DNA of 64,000 nt from NCBI RefSeq assembly GCF_900129975.1, contig NZ_FSRG01000006.1, positions 248,001 through 312,000 of the forward strand. Reading direction: 5' to 3'. The position numbers and the translations under genes are program-made. The notes beneath the pieces are model-generated. The model saw only the letters and a list, made by a program, of their open reading frames with translations, searched no databases and was not told the origin of the DNA. Shown here in pieces: positions 34,688-44,083 of the stretch. The stretch's first letter is position 1. Each line of letters begins with the position of its first letter. The stretch comes from Halodesulfovibrio marinisediminis DSM 17456 (lineage in GTDB: Bacteria > Desulfobacterota > Desulfovibrionia > Desulfovibrionales > Desulfovibrionaceae).

Positions 34688-36799
34688 CTACAGTTTAATT
34701 CTATCAATAGGTTGTACGGTTATTTCTGGTGTAAGTTCCTGATATGACAGCACTGGAAGGGAATAAAACTCGGCTTCAATAAGACGCCGCACATATCGTC
34801 TGATATCCATTGATGCCAACAGCACGCACTTCTGTGATTTACTAGTTGTTTCACCAATAATAGTACGCATATTCTCAATCAGTTGTGCCGATGTAGCTGG
34901 ATCCAATGCTAAAAATGCGCCACCGGAAGTCTGCCTGATTGACTTTCGGATAGTTTCCTCTAATCCGGTATCAAGCAGGTAAGCAGCAAGCATGTTCATT
35001 CCACCACTATACATGTAACTTAACTGCCGCTTCAAATTACCGCGCACATACTCAACAAGCATAATAGGATCTTTTTCCTTCGCTCCCCACTCTACGAGCG
35101 TTTCCAAAATAGAACGCATGTTACGAACAGACACCTGTTCTTGAACTAAGCGCTGCAACACCTCAGCAATCTTTTGGGCAGGAACGAGTCGTGAAGCTTC
35201 GCGCACCAGTTCTGGAAACTGCTTTTCAACCTCTTCAAGAAGAAAACGCGTCTCCTGCAAGCCAATAAACTCGGAACTATGTCGTGCAAGAACCGTTGAG
35301 AGGTGAAATGAAATAATTTTGGAATGATCCATGAAGGAGATATTCGATTTTTCCAGCAAACCTCTCGCACTTTCAGGACACCAGATGGAAGGAGTGTCCG
35401 GCAAAAAATTATCTGTTTCTTTATGTGCAATACCCATCATGTCTAGGTTTTCTGTAGTTTCAAGAACTAGCAGACTTCCTTTTTCAAGTGTCCCAGAGGA
35501 AACCGGCACCTCATGAATAAACAACGAATACTGAAGATCTGTTAAATTGGGATTCTGCCGAATGTGAATCCCGGGAAAAGGCACTCCCAAATCAAAGTAT
35601 AGCGCCCGTCGCAAGGCAATAAGCTCATCATCAAGGTGCTTATAATTCAGGCTGGCAGCCAGAGAATCTGAAATATCAAGCAAAAGAGGGACAGTCAGGG
35701 CAATTTCATTTGTGTCATCAGCAGCACTTTGCTGTGAGTTGCGCTTGCCTGCTGCAGGCGCAATCGTATCTTTAAGGCTTTGGGTCCCAGTCGCTCCATC
35801 CTCGTCATCTGCCTTCATAATCTTGGTCAAAACAAAACCAAATACGGCAAAAAAACTTCCCAAAGCAAACAACTGTATCTTAGGAAAGCCAGGAATAAGA
35901 CCTACCAAACACAACAAACCACCTGCTAGAATAATAGCTTTAGGTTTATCAAAAATCTGACGACCAATTTCTCCACCAAGATGGTCTGAATCCTCGTCAT
36001 CGGAACGAGTAATAATAACACCAGCTGAAATAGCTATAAGCAAAGATGGAATAGATGAGACAAGACCATCACCGATGGTCAGAATGCCATACTTTTGTAT
36101 GCTGTCGCCGGCACTCATTCCAAGTTGGGTTGTCCCGATGATAATACCGCCAAGAATGTTCACCATCGTAATGATGATACCCGCGATACTGTCACCTTTA
36201 ACAAACTTCATAGCACCATCCATAGCACCAAAAAGCTTGCTCTCGTCAGTCACTCTTTTACGCCTCGCCTGTGCCTCCTCCATGGAGATAACACCTGCAC
36301 GCAAATCAGCATCAATACTCATCTGCTTGCCCGGCATCGCATCAAGTGTAAAACGTGCGCCTACCTCAGCAACACGTTCAGACCCTTTTGCAATAACCAA
36401 AAATTGCACGATCGTAAGAATAAGAAAGACTACAGCACCAACAACAAAGTTGCCTTCAACTACAAAGTTACCAAAGGTATAAACTATTTCACCAGCATCC
36501 CCATTAAGAAGGATCAGCCTGGTTGTAGTAATGTTCAATGCGAGCCTGAAAAGAGTCGTAATCAGCAACATTGTCGGATACACCGAAAAATCCAATGCCG
36601 ACGATATGTAAAGCCCCATCATCAACATGAGAAATGATATCCCCATGTTAACCCCGATAAGTGCATCAACAATAAATGTAGGCATCGGGATAATCATAAG
36701 CCCGATTATTGCAACAAGTAGTAACGCCAACGTAATGTCGTTATACTTCACAATTTTTGACACAGCATTTTGCAAAAACATTTTATTTGCTTGGGCCAT
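34688..36799 (-). CDS. sctV: T3SS export apparatus protein SctV (LcrD/FlhA family)
   Basis: 703 residues. The N-terminal half has seven to eight membrane helices with the family signature EVGARFTLDAMPGKQMSIDADLRAG (FHIPEP region, near 145-170). The C-terminal half (from about 345) is the cytosolic domain that forms the nonameric ring and docks chaperone-substrate complexes. The ATG overlaps the sctY stop by one base (TAATG). Placement after X and Y mirrors Yersinia yscX-yscY-lcrD. Confidence 0.96.
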   Translation of the reverse strand: MAQANKMFLQNAVSKIVKYNDITLALLLVAIIGLMIIPMPTFIVDALIGVNMGISFLMLMMGLYISSALDFSVYPTMLLITTLFRLALNITTTRLILLNGDAGEIVYTFGNFVVEGNFVVGAVVFLILTIVQFLVIAKGSERVAEVGARFTLDAMPGKQMSIDADLRAGVISMEEAQARRKRVTDESKLFGAMDGAMKFVKGDSIAGIIITMVNILGGIIIGTTQLGMSAGDSIQKYGILTIGDGLVSSIPSLLIAISAGVIITRSDDEDSDHLGGEIGRQIFDKPKAIILAGGLLCLVGLIPGFPKIQLFALGSFFAVFGFVLTKIMKADDEDGATGTQSLKDTIAPAAGKRNSQQSAADDTNEIALTVPLLLDISDSLAASLNYKHLDDELIALRRALYFDLGVPFPGIHIRQNPNLTDLQYSLFIHEVPVSSGTLEKGSLLVLETTENLDMMGIAHKETDNFLPDTPSIWCPESARGLLEKSNISFMDHSKIISFHLSTVLARHSSEFIGLQETRFLLEEVEKQFPELVREASRLVPAQKIAEVLQRLVQEQVSVRNMRSILETLVEWGAKEKDPIMLVEYVRGNLKRQLSYMYSGGMNMLAAYLLDTGLEETIRKSIRQTSGGAFLALDPATSAQLIENMRTIIGETTSKSQKCVLLASMDIRRYVRRLIEAEFYSLPVLSYQELTPEITVQPIDRIKL

Positions 36800-37143
36800 T
36801 AATTTTGCTCAACTAATAAAAGATAACGTTCAAAAACATCTTTACTTTCACTCTGACGTCCAAGCCCCCATAACGCTTTAGCTTGAATAAGCAACAAGGG
36901 AGCATCGTCAGAACGCATCATAACAGGGTCAATACACTCTGAAAGCAGTGAAAGAGCAGAAGCCGGATCCCCTTTTGCTGTTGCAATATAGGCAAGGTAA
37001 CGACGCAGCTTCAAATCATTAGAAAATAAGCTGGCAAGCCCTTGGAATATACGCTCTGCTTTATCAAACTGCCCTACACGCAGATAAGTATACCCAAGAA
37101 CTTCAATGACTTTTCGCTGCTCTTTTGAAAGTTTCATAGGCAC
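36799..37143 (-). CDS. sctY: T3SS chaperone SctY (YscY-like TPR protein)
   Basis: 114 residues built from TPR-type helical pairs (VIEVLGYTYLRVGQFDKAERIFQGL, RRYLAYIATAKGDPASALSLL, LIQAKALWGLGRQSESKDVFERYL). In Yersinia YscY binds YscX and SctV; the same gene order (X, Y, V) and size support the call. The start may be the GTG at 37143 or the ATG at 37137. Confidence 0.85.
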   Translation of the reverse strand: MPMKLSKEQRKVIEVLGYTYLRVGQFDKAERIFQGLASLFSNDLKLRRYLAYIATAKGDPASALSLLSECIDPVMMRSDDAPLLLIQAKALWGLGRQSESKDVFERYLLLVEQN

Positions 37144-37144
37144 C

Positions 37145-37519
37145 CTATCCAGCTACCACTAAATTCTTATACATTTGCAAGAATTGTTGGTTATTCACTG
37201 CTTCATCAAGTTCCTGAGCTAGTCCACGTTCTGCTTCAGAGCTTATCTGTTCCGACACTTGCTGTAATGCAGAGCGAAGTTCACGCCCAAAGTTTTCCGG
37301 CAACAAAAGTGCAGGATCAGAAACTGAAGGAGTAAGAAAAGCCTCTACTTCAATTTCTACGCTCTTATGCTTAAAAACCTCTTCCAAAGAACAAAAAGAA
37401 GAAGCCAAATGTGGCGGAACATTTGTTGCTTTAGGCATTTCTGCCTTCGAAGTAACAGCTGCGGAAACCTGTTCAATTCCATGATTAAATGTAATAGATG
37501 GTTTGATTTCTGTACTCAT
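37145..37519 (-). CDS. sctX: T3SS early substrate SctX (YscX-like)
   Basis: 124 residues from the ATG at 37519, which has a perfect GGAGG 5 bases upstream. The C-terminal part (ALLLPENFGRELRSALQQVSEQISSEAERGLAQELDEAV, about 85-120) is the helical YscX-like region; the N-terminal part is Ser/Thr-rich and probably the secretion signal. YscX and YscY exist only in the Ysc family of T3SS, so this gene helps class the system. One base separates it from sctY. Confidence 0.8.
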   Translation of the reverse strand: MSTEIKPSITFNHGIEQVSAAVTSKAEMPKATNVPPHLASSFCSLEEVFKHKSVEIEVEAFLTPSVSDPALLLPENFGRELRSALQQVSEQISSEAERGLAQELDEAVNNQQFLQMYKNLVVAG

Positions 37520-37533
37520 TAAAACCTCCAATA

Positions 37534-37932
37534 TTATGCAGCAAACAAGGTACGAAGATTTTCATCAAGATACATAAGCACATGTTCCAAAACATCTACA
37601 GTGCACTCCTCTTCAGGAAGCAAAGCGGAGAGAACCAACATACCACTCCCTGTTTTTCCACAAGAAAGAGGATAGCGATGAGGGGTATTGTAATGCACGA
37701 GCTTCAACACCTTTTCATGTAAGACATCAACGTCGCACTGTACTTGCGGTTCCATCTGCCCCATGCTGATGGATATCCCGAAAAGCGGAGCCATTTTTTG
37801 AGGCTGACAACGCTCAATGGTTACTGAAACGGTATCATCAAAAACAAAACGGACAACATTTCCATTTTGCGGAGTTAACTCAGGCAGTCCAATACGCTTT
37901 CCAAATTCTTCAACAACTGATTCAAATAACAT
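37534..37932 (-). CDS. SycN-like CesT-family chaperone for the gatekeeper
   Basis: 132 residues. Begins MLFESVVEEFGKRIGLPELTP, the N-terminal helix of class I T3SS chaperones, followed by strands GNVVRFVFDDTVSVTIERCQ and a C-terminal dimerisation helix (VDVLEHVLMYLDENLRTLF). It lies between sctW and sctX, the position of sycN in Yersinia, where SycN with YscB escorts YopN. No separate YscB-like gene sits beside it; the protein at 50563 is a candidate partner. Confidence 0.82.
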   Translation of the reverse strand: MLFESVVEEFGKRIGLPELTPQNGNVVRFVFDDTVSVTIERCQPQKMAPLFGISISMGQMEPQVQCDVDVLHEKVLKLVHYNTPHRYPLSCGKTGSGMLVLSALLPEEECTVDVLEHVLMYLDENLRTLFAA

Positions 37933-39080
37933 TAGTATCCCAACTCCTCATCTTCCCGCTCAATTGCATTATCTAATTCCTGTTGAATAAGCTGAAGAAC
38001 CTTGTCCCTACTTTCCAATGAGTCAAAGACCTTTACTGGCAGCATCTTTGTCTCTTTCAATGTATCTTGAAGGAAAAGAACTTGTCGGGTTACATCCGGT
38101 ATACCGAGCGGATCTACAATCGCATTAACATCCATTGGAGCAGGAAATGCTTGCTCCAGCATCTGTAAAAACCGGTTCATCGTCTGCGTTACATTATTAC
38201 CCTCAACAGCCTCAGGCAAAGCTACACCATGCTCCGACTCTAGCCGATCAAGCAGCCTGCCCGACAAACCATAAACAGATGCTGTGTCACGAGCATTATT
38301 CACATTCAGGCTAAACAATTCCATCCTGGCTTTATCGGACGATGGGCATGCGGAACCAGCATCATGCGCAAAGGTCGCAAATAAAAAATCAAACCCTAAA
38401 TCAATTTTATCAGCACCATACTGCTCAAGAAGCCAATCAAACACAGCACGAGAATTTTCAAACTCCAACAGAACTGAACGATAAGTACTACGCAGTTTCT
38501 GCGGCTCTCCAAGCTCTGCATAATTATCGGCTTCAATACTGGCATGAATTCCTGCAGCAATAGCGTCACCCTGTCGGTTCTCCATTTGCTCCAAGACAAA
38601 TAAAATAGCCTCAGCTTCCTCACTGTCAGGAGGGACATTCTGAAAAGCTTCCGCAAGCAGTGCATACTGTTCGGTAATGTCACTTCCGGTCTTGCCCAGG
38701 TACTTATCAATCTGCTCAAAAGAATCTTCTAGCGATTGAAATCCACCAGAAGCCTTTTGCATCATCTGAGAGATAAAAAGGTTCAGTTTTCGAGCTTCTT
38801 GGGCAAACTCTTCTTTATCAATAAGCTCTTGATATGCCTTAACAGCATCAATCAATCTGCTACGCTGCTGCTTCACCGGAGTCCTTTTGGCAATAGACTG
38901 TTCTTCAATTTCGGACATCCCGAATGTTAATTCTTCAGCAGCATCAGCAACCATAGAAGACATGTTTGTTGGAACAGAGACTGAGCGTCCTAAAAATGAA
39001 CCACTGGTCCGCGCACCTTCAGTTACTCGAGGTGTATCAACAGGCTGCTGTCCAACTTGCGAATTTACAGAAATAGGCAT
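37932..39080 (-). CDS. sctW: T3SS gatekeeper SctW (YopN-TyeA fusion type)
   Basis: 382 residues, longer than YopN (about 293). The N-terminal 30-290 match the LcrE/YopN/InvE gatekeeper layout (EELTFGMSEIEEQSIAKRTP, then SRLIDAVKAYQELIDKEE). The last ~90 residues (MDVNAIVDPLGIPDVTRQVLFLQDTLKETKMLP) match TyeA, which is a separate protein in Yersinia. Fused gatekeepers are known elsewhere. It plugs secretion until host contact. It starts 10 bases after the sctR stop and overlaps the SycN-like gene by one base. Confidence 0.9.
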   Translation of the reverse strand: MPISVNSQVGQQPVDTPRVTEGARTSGSFLGRSVSVPTNMSSMVADAAEELTFGMSEIEEQSIAKRTPVKQQRSRLIDAVKAYQELIDKEEFAQEARKLNLFISQMMQKASGGFQSLEDSFEQIDKYLGKTGSDITEQYALLAEAFQNVPPDSEEAEAILFVLEQMENRQGDAIAAGIHASIEADNYAELGEPQKLRSTYRSVLLEFENSRAVFDWLLEQYGADKIDLGFDFLFATFAHDAGSACPSSDKARMELFSLNVNNARDTASVYGLSGRLLDRLESEHGVALPEAVEGNNVTQTMNRFLQMLEQAFPAPMDVNAIVDPLGIPDVTRQVLFLQDTLKETKMLPVKVFDSLESRDKVLQLIQQELDNAIEREDEELGY

Positions 39081-39089
39081 GGTTCCCCC

Positions 39090-39737
39090 TTAAAGATATC
39101 CAAGCATTAAGCCTTGGCTAATTTTAACCCATCCATCCAGCACTACAAAAAGCAGAAGTTTGAAGGGAAGAGAGATAGTAGTCGGAGACACCATCATCAT
39201 TCCCATTGCCAACAAAATGTTAGAAATAATCAAGTCAATCGCAACAAACGGTAAATATAATAAAAATCCTATCTGGAACGCTTTTGTCAGTTCAGACAAC
39301 GTAAATGCAGGCAAAACAATGAACAAAGAATCTTTCTGTAAAGATTGAAACATCTTTTTAGGCCATATCTGTTTTGCTGTTGCAACAAGCTTAGCCTTAA
39401 TCAGTGGCGAACTATTCTTATCCAAAAACTCCACAAATGGCGGTGTTACTTTTTTACCAACTTCTAAGTAATCTTGAATACGCATATCCGAAGGAAACTG
39501 CTGCTGTTCCAAAAGAGTCAAACAGGAGTTGCCAACAGGTGCCATAATGAAAACACTCAGAATGACAGCAAGGCCGTTGACCACCATACCTGGTGGAATC
39601 TGCTGAATACCCAAAGCATTTCGCACAAGAGAAAAAACGATGACTATGCGCACATAAGTGCTCCCCATCATTATTGCGAATGGAGCCAACCCCAAAATAA
39701 TAATAAGCGGAAGCATCTGTATTGCTTGAATTCCCAC
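39090..39737 (-). CDS. sctR: T3SS export apparatus protein SctR (YscR/FliP family)
   Basis: 215 residues. The start is a GTG at 39737 with GGAG 6 bases upstream. FSLVRNALGIQQIPPGMVVNGLAVILS is the family signature, and four membrane helices are seen, the last pair being AFQIGFLLYLPFVAIDLIISNIL and FKLLLFVVLDGWVKISQGL. It forms the core of the export gate with S and T, although here five genes separate it from sctS. Confidence 0.95.
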   Translation of the reverse strand: MGIQAIQMLPLIIILGLAPFAIMMGSTYVRIVIVFSLVRNALGIQQIPPGMVVNGLAVILSVFIMAPVGNSCLTLLEQQQFPSDMRIQDYLEVGKKVTPPFVEFLDKNSSPLIKAKLVATAKQIWPKKMFQSLQKDSLFIVLPAFTLSELTKAFQIGFLLYLPFVAIDLIISNILLAMGMMMVSPTTISLPFKLLLFVVLDGWVKISQGLMLGYL

Positions 39738-39777
39738 AACAAACTCCGAGAACTTGAAACGTAATATGGAACGGCGG

Positions 39778-40065
39778 CTAACTAACGGTAGCCAAAATTT
39801 CTATACCGATGCGGTCTGCGACAGAAACCAGCCGTCCCTTGCCAATCTCTTTATTTCCAGCTTTTATTGTGATTGGAGCATCGGCGGATACGTCTGTCGT
39901 AAAGATATACCCCTTGCTTACTTGTCTAAGCTCCTGCAGCGTAAATTGAGATCTAGCCACCTCGAAGACAACCTCCAGCTCAAGAGCACTTGTATCAATG
40001 CTTTCGCCTAACGTTTCTTCAGTATGCTCTTGTATTTCATCTACAAGCTCTACCGCTTCTTCCAT
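39778..40065 (-). CDS. Predicted internal translation product SctQ-C
   Basis: An in-frame ATG inside sctQ (codon 291) is preceded by GGAGGAAT at ideal spacing, with the coding residues SGGIRM around it. It would yield 95 residues (MEEAVELVDEIQEH...), i.e. just the SpoA domain with a short acidic leader. In Yersinia, Shigella and Salmonella the same kind of internal start makes a short SctQ that is needed for or stabilises the sorting platform. Seen: in-frame start and ribosome-binding site. Inferred: that it is used. Confidence 0.65.
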   Translation of the reverse strand: MEEAVELVDEIQEHTEETLGESIDTSALELEVVFEVARSQFTLQELRQVSKGYIFTTDVSADAPITIKAGNKEIGKGRLVSVADRIGIEILATVS

Positions 40066-40935
40066 TCGTATTCCTCCACTCCTATCAATAAAATTCTGAC
40101 AATGGGGAACAAGAGAGACAACCTCAACCCCATGCTCACACGGTCGTGCCACTCCAATCGGAGTTGTCCCAACCATCAGACCGTACATTGTTCCCTGATT
40201 TTCTGCTTCCGAGCTTAAAGAAAGCAACACATCTCCGCAGCAAAGGCTTGCTATCTCAGCACGTGTAAGCAGTTGAGAGCCTGCCACACAGGAAACTTCT
40301 ATTAAAAAATCGTGACATGCAGAGTCGTTTTCAATCGGCTGAGGAAGAATATCTAATAGTGTCTTATGGAACACACCATCAGCGTTAAAGGCCACATGAC
40401 AAGCTGCAAGACACCTTTTTCCACCCCCATTAATATTCAAAATAAATGAACAAATTTCTTGTTCATTCTCATCAGTAAAATGTAAGAATGAAGCGCCTGG
40501 CTGTTCCTGATCACTACCGTCAAACTGAATTGACTCCAAAACAACAGGTTGCTCTATCCTACCCCCCAGCTCTTGCAACAACGGTTCCACACATCGAGCC
40601 ACTGCAACACGCTGCAGCTGTTCTGGAAGATCAAAAAAAGTTGCACCATGTGTTGCACCAATCTGCTCTACGAGTAGCGCAATACTCTGCCACTCCACCC
40701 ACACCCGCTCACTGCCGATTAGCAAAATCATAACGAGGCGAGTATCAGCTCTTTTGCCCAGATCAGAGCATCGTATTACCCCTTCAAGGCCAGCAAAACC
40801 ATGCAACGCAGGAAGTGGGAAAATAACGTTTTGAGCAATCCTTTGCGTGAGTTGTGCATGTGCTCGTGAACACTTCGGCATCGGAACCAAGCTAAACTCA
40901 CCATCTATTGTTTCGTGTACCACTAGCTTACTCAT
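39778..40935 (-). CDS. sctQ: T3SS sorting platform (C-ring) protein SctQ
   Basis: 385 residues from the ATG at 40935 (MSKLVVHETIDGEF); a TTG 15 bases earlier is less likely. The N-terminal ~280 residues are the weakly conserved YscQ domain. The C-terminal ~80 residues are the SpoA/FliN domain (LELEVVFEVARSQFTLQELRQVSKGYIF and IEILATVS at the end). It binds SctK, SctL and SctN under the export gate. The start overlaps the sctP stop by 8 bases (ATGAGTAA). Confidence 0.9.
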   Translation of the reverse strand: MSKLVVHETIDGEFSLVPMPKCSRAHAQLTQRIAQNVIFPLPALHGFAGLEGVIRCSDLGKRADTRLVMILLIGSERVWVEWQSIALLVEQIGATHGATFFDLPEQLQRVAVARCVEPLLQELGGRIEQPVVLESIQFDGSDQEQPGASFLHFTDENEQEICSFILNINGGGKRCLAACHVAFNADGVFHKTLLDILPQPIENDSACHDFLIEVSCVAGSQLLTRAEIASLCCGDVLLSLSSEAENQGTMYGLMVGTTPIGVARPCEHGVEVVSLVPHCQNFIDRSGGIRMEEAVELVDEIQEHTEETLGESIDTSALELEVVFEVARSQFTLQELRQVSKGYIFTTDVSADAPITIKAGNKEIGKGRLVSVADRIGIEILATVS

Positions 40936-41638
40936 CCTCTTCCTGATCAAAATTTAACAACCCTTTGGAACGTCCATCAGAAGCTGTCTGGTCATTGACG
41001 ACAACACGCACTCCAGGATTTTCGATCTCAAGTTTTTCCTTCAAAGCAAACTGGTGCTCAACAAGAGTCTGGTGGGCATTTACGTTCCGAGTATTGAACT
41101 GAACAACCAGCCCCGATTGCTCAAAAGAAATTTTCACAGCAGTATCAGGCAATGAGCGGTGATCAAGTCGGATAATCACGTCTGCTTGCGATCCGTCTTT
41201 GGGAGCGCGAACTAAAATCTGCTGGGCTATTTTTTGAATGTCTGGCGTAAGTTTCACTTGAGAATCAACTTGCTGATTTTGCAGATACGCTTTCCCAGCC
41301 TCACTATGCTGGCCCATACGAGAAGAAAAAATTGTTTCTGTCATTCCTGCAAATAACTCTGCAGGCGACTCTTGCTTTTGGGCATCATCCTGCTCTTTAC
41401 CATGCCCTGTCTGTTGGTCTTTGCTACCTTTAAAAGCCTTCATAAATTCATCAACACAAGCATTGCTGGGAGTTTTCTCTTCCCTTGATAGTTTTTTATG
41501 CCCTGCCTCTTTTGTTTGCTTACGAGTCTTTTCTTTTGAGCTATTGCTTTGAGCACGCTCCTGACCAGTCCCCGCCTCTTGCTGATTATATTTCTGCCCT
41601 ACCGCTGCAGAGTAAGAAGCTAGTGGTGTTCCTGCCAT
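40928..41638 (-). CDS. sctP: T3SS needle-length regulator SctP (YscP/FliK-like)
   Basis: 236 residues. The N-terminal half is Gln/Lys/Ser-rich and probably extended (the ruler part). The C-terminal ~110 residues (IAQQILVRAPKDGSQADVIIR, LPDTAVKISFEQSGLVVQFNT, LVEHQFALKEKLEIENPGVRVVV) fit the T3S4/FliK C-terminal domain that contacts SctU. The call is helped by position between sctO and sctQ. It is short compared with YscP (about 515 residues), hinting at a short needle or another timing mode. Confidence 0.82.
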   Translation of the reverse strand: MAGTPLASYSAAVGQKYNQQEAGTGQERAQSNSSKEKTRKQTKEAGHKKLSREEKTPSNACVDEFMKAFKGSKDQQTGHGKEQDDAQKQESPAELFAGMTETIFSSRMGQHSEAGKAYLQNQQVDSQVKLTPDIQKIAQQILVRAPKDGSQADVIIRLDHRSLPDTAVKISFEQSGLVVQFNTRNVNAHQTLVEHQFALKEKLEIENPGVRVVVNDQTASDGRSKGLLNFDQEEDE

Positions 41639-41649
41639 AGAAACAACTC

Positions 41650-42135
41650 CTATTTGTTGAATAATTTCACTTTTGAGAAAGCCAGTTCCTCAAGCTCCTT
41701 TTCCTCTTCCAACTGGGCTTTTTTCTTTGCTTCAACCACCCACTCCTGCTTATGTAAATCCAGCTTCATCATAGCCTTTTGGGCCTGCATTGCTTCTTGC
41801 TTGCATTCCAGAGTATACGCCTTGGCATCCTGTAGCTTTTTCTCTGCACGCACGACTTCGTCACCTAACTCTACTTCTCGAAACTCAAGAGACTTTACAC
41901 TTTCATGAAAAAGCTCAATCCCACGTTTTGTAGTTTGCTCCTGCAAAAAGGCTACATACCGTCGCTCAATCTCCTCCACCCTCCAGCACTTATATTCTTC
42001 AAGACGCTTCCGTGCTGCTTCCAATTCATCAGAAACTCTAAGTTCTTCTCTCAATGCCGCCATCGCCTTTCGCTGTGCGGCATCAGCCCGTTGATTACGA
42101 AACCGTAAAATGTCTTCTAATGGATATGAGGACAT
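41650..42135 (-). CDS. sctO: T3SS stalk protein SctO (YscO/FliJ-like)
   Basis: 161 residues, almost entirely alpha-helical coiled coil rich in Glu, Lys, Arg and Ala (RNQRADAAQRKAMAALREELRVSDELEAARKRLEEY), as in YscO/FliJ stalk proteins that insert into the SctN ATPase ring. It lies directly after sctN (6 bases), the usual order. Confidence 0.9.
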   Translation of the reverse strand: MSSYPLEDILRFRNQRADAAQRKAMAALREELRVSDELEAARKRLEEYKCWRVEEIERRYVAFLQEQTTKRGIELFHESVKSLEFREVELGDEVVRAEKKLQDAKAYTLECKQEAMQAQKAMMKLDLHKQEWVVEAKKKAQLEEEKELEELAFSKVKLFNK

Positions 42136-42141
42136 AAAAGA

Positions 42142-43461
42142 TTAGTCAGAAACCAGCGCCTGAAGTGCGTCAACCGTTTCTTCAAAGCTAGAAAACTCAG
42201 AAAGTCCCTGCTGCAAAAAACCCCGCAGAGCATCGATAGATTCAACCGCCCTATCAGCATCTGCATCATGTCCTTTCTGGTATTCTCCAATTCGCAGCAA
42301 CAACTCAACTTCATCATATTTAGCAAGTAGCTTACGTAATTGCTGTGCCGCTTCCTTATGCTCCGATTCAACAATAGAGTTCATCACTCGGCTTACGCTG
42401 GCCAAAATATCAATTGCCGGATAATGGTTCTGAGCCGCTAATTTTCTCGAAAGCACAATATGGCCATCCAAAATGGAACGAGTTTCGTCTGCAATTGGCT
42501 CCGTCATGTCGTCACCTTCTACAAGCACCGTATACAAAGCTGTAATAGACCCTTTTGCAGAATTACCCGCACGTTCCATAAGCTGTGGCAAACTGGAAAA
42601 TACAGAAGGCGGATACCCGCGCCGTGTAGGCGGCTCGCCTGCAGCAAGACCAATTTCCCTCAAGGCTCTGCCAAATCGCGTCACAGAGTCCATAAGAAGT
42701 AGTACGCGCTTGCCCTGATCCCTAAAATATTCTGCAATAGCCGTAGCAACATAGGATGCCTTCAACCGTTCCATAGAAGCTCTGTCAGAGGTAGAAACTA
42801 CCAGCACACTTTTAGCCAATCCCTCAGGCCCTAAATCATGCTCAATAAACTCTCGAACCTCACGCCCACGTTCACCAATTAACGCAAGTACCGTAACGTC
42901 GACATCCGCACCCTTGACCATAGAAGCCAGCAATGTACTTTTACCCCCGCCAGCAGCAGCAAAAATACCCATTCGCTGGCCTTCACCGCACGTAAGTATT
43001 CCATCCAGCGCACGCAATCCAAGCGACAAAGGCTTATCAATAATTTTTCGTTCCATAGGGCTGGGAGGCTCAGCATATACTGGATATGTTCCCGTGCCAT
43101 TTAATGGAGGTTTGCCATCCAAAGGCTGTCCAAGACCATCTAAAACCCTCCCGAGCAGATCCGGTCCAACAGCAACAGAATGTACCTGCCCTGTATGAAT
43201 AACTTCCGTTGCGGTTGAAACGCCCTGCAAACTTCCTAAGGGAGTTAACAAGGCTGTTGTTCCAGAAATCCCAACAACCTCAGCAGAAACAGACCAATCT
43301 TCCCAAGGGTTACGCAAAAGACATAGTTCACCGACCTTAGCCCCGGGCACAACTGCATGAATGATGGTTCCGACTACAGCCTCAACTCTGCCACGTACCT
43401 CAACTGTATTCAGGGTTGAAAGGCCTTCCTGCATCGCATCAATAATGTAATCAAAAGCCAT
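42142..43461 (-). CDS. sctN: T3SS ATPase SctN
   Basis: 439 residues from the ATG at 43461. Walker A reads [17 protein letters not shown] (near 165-180) and Walker [50 protein letters not shown] is the FliI/YscN-specific block. Hexameric F1-like ATPase that removes chaperones and unfolds substrates. A two-base gap follows sctL. Confidence 0.97.
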   Translation of the reverse strand: MAFDYIIDAMQEGLSTLNTVEVRGRVEAVVGTIIHAVVPGAKVGELCLLRNPWEDWSVSAEVVGISGTTALLTPLGSLQGVSTATEVIHTGQVHSVAVGPDLLGRVLDGLGQPLDGKPPLNGTGTYPVYAEPPSPMERKIIDKPLSLGLRALDGILTCGEGQRMGIFAAAGGGKSTLLASMVKGADVDVTVLALIGERGREVREFIEHDLGPEGLAKSVLVVSTSDRASMERLKASYVATAIAEYFRDQGKRVLLLMDSVTRFGRALREIGLAAGEPPTRRGYPPSVFSSLPQLMERAGNSAKGSITALYTVLVEGDDMTEPIADETRSILDGHIVLSRKLAAQNHYPAIDILASVSRVMNSIVESEHKEAAQQLRKLLAKYDEVELLLRIGEYQKGHDADADRAVESIDALRGFLQQGLSEFSSFEETVDALQALVSD

Positions 43462-43462
43462 A

Positions 43463-44083
43463 CTAAGACGCTTTCCCAACTCTGCGAGTTAGGGCTTTGT
43501 TAATTGCTTTAAGTTGTGTTGAAAGCTTACAATCTACAACGCCCATCACAGTTTCCAGAAGACAATCCCCTTCTCGCAACCGTTTATCGCCATGCACTTC
43601 CATCGTCATAGAAGGAAACGTAGATGCAATACTGGATAACGCGTTTTCCACATATGTTACCTCAGTGAGACATACCTTGATTGTTACAGCGCTTTCATTT
43701 TGAATAGTACCCAGTCCTTTCTTAACAATAGAAACAATGCGTTCCTCGTTCGGCATATCTGCAATAACTTTTTCAACAGCCTTGCTTACAAGTTCAACTG
43801 ATGCATGTTCAAGCCGCTCCACAAAAGCAACACTTTCAAAAAGAGTATCCATAATCTTCTCTGAATGCTCCAGCTTGCCCTGCTCCAGACCATCCTCATA
43901 GCCCTGTTGCCTTGCCAATTCAAAAGCCTCTTCTGATGACTTTAGAATCTCATCTGCACGAACTTTTACTGCCTGCAACACTTCTTCTGCTTCTAGAAAG
44001 GAAGCATACTCGGCAGCCCGAAGGATCTTCACATCAGATGAAAGGTTCAACGAGTTGTGTACTATGCGAAAAGGTTTTGCCAT
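43463..44083 (-). CDS. sctL: T3SS ATPase regulator SctL (YscL/FliH-like)
   Basis: About 206 residues from the ATG at 44083 ([21 protein letters not shown]); its AGGAG is 11 bases upstream, within the sctK 3' end. A central helical region with [39 protein letters not shown] shows the A-x3-G-type FliH/YscL pattern. The C-terminal domain binds SctN. It overlaps sctK by 22 bases. Confidence 0.9.
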   Translation of the reverse strand: MAKPFRIVHNSLNLSSDVKILRAAEYASFLEAEEVLQAVKVRADEILKSSEEAFELARQQGYEDGLEQGKLEHSEKIMDTLFESVAFVERLEHASVELVSKAVEKVIADMPNEERIVSIVKKGLGTIQNESAVTIKVCLTEVTYVENALSSIASTFPSMTMEVHGDKRLREGDCLLETVMGVVDCKLSTQLKAINKALTRRVGKAS

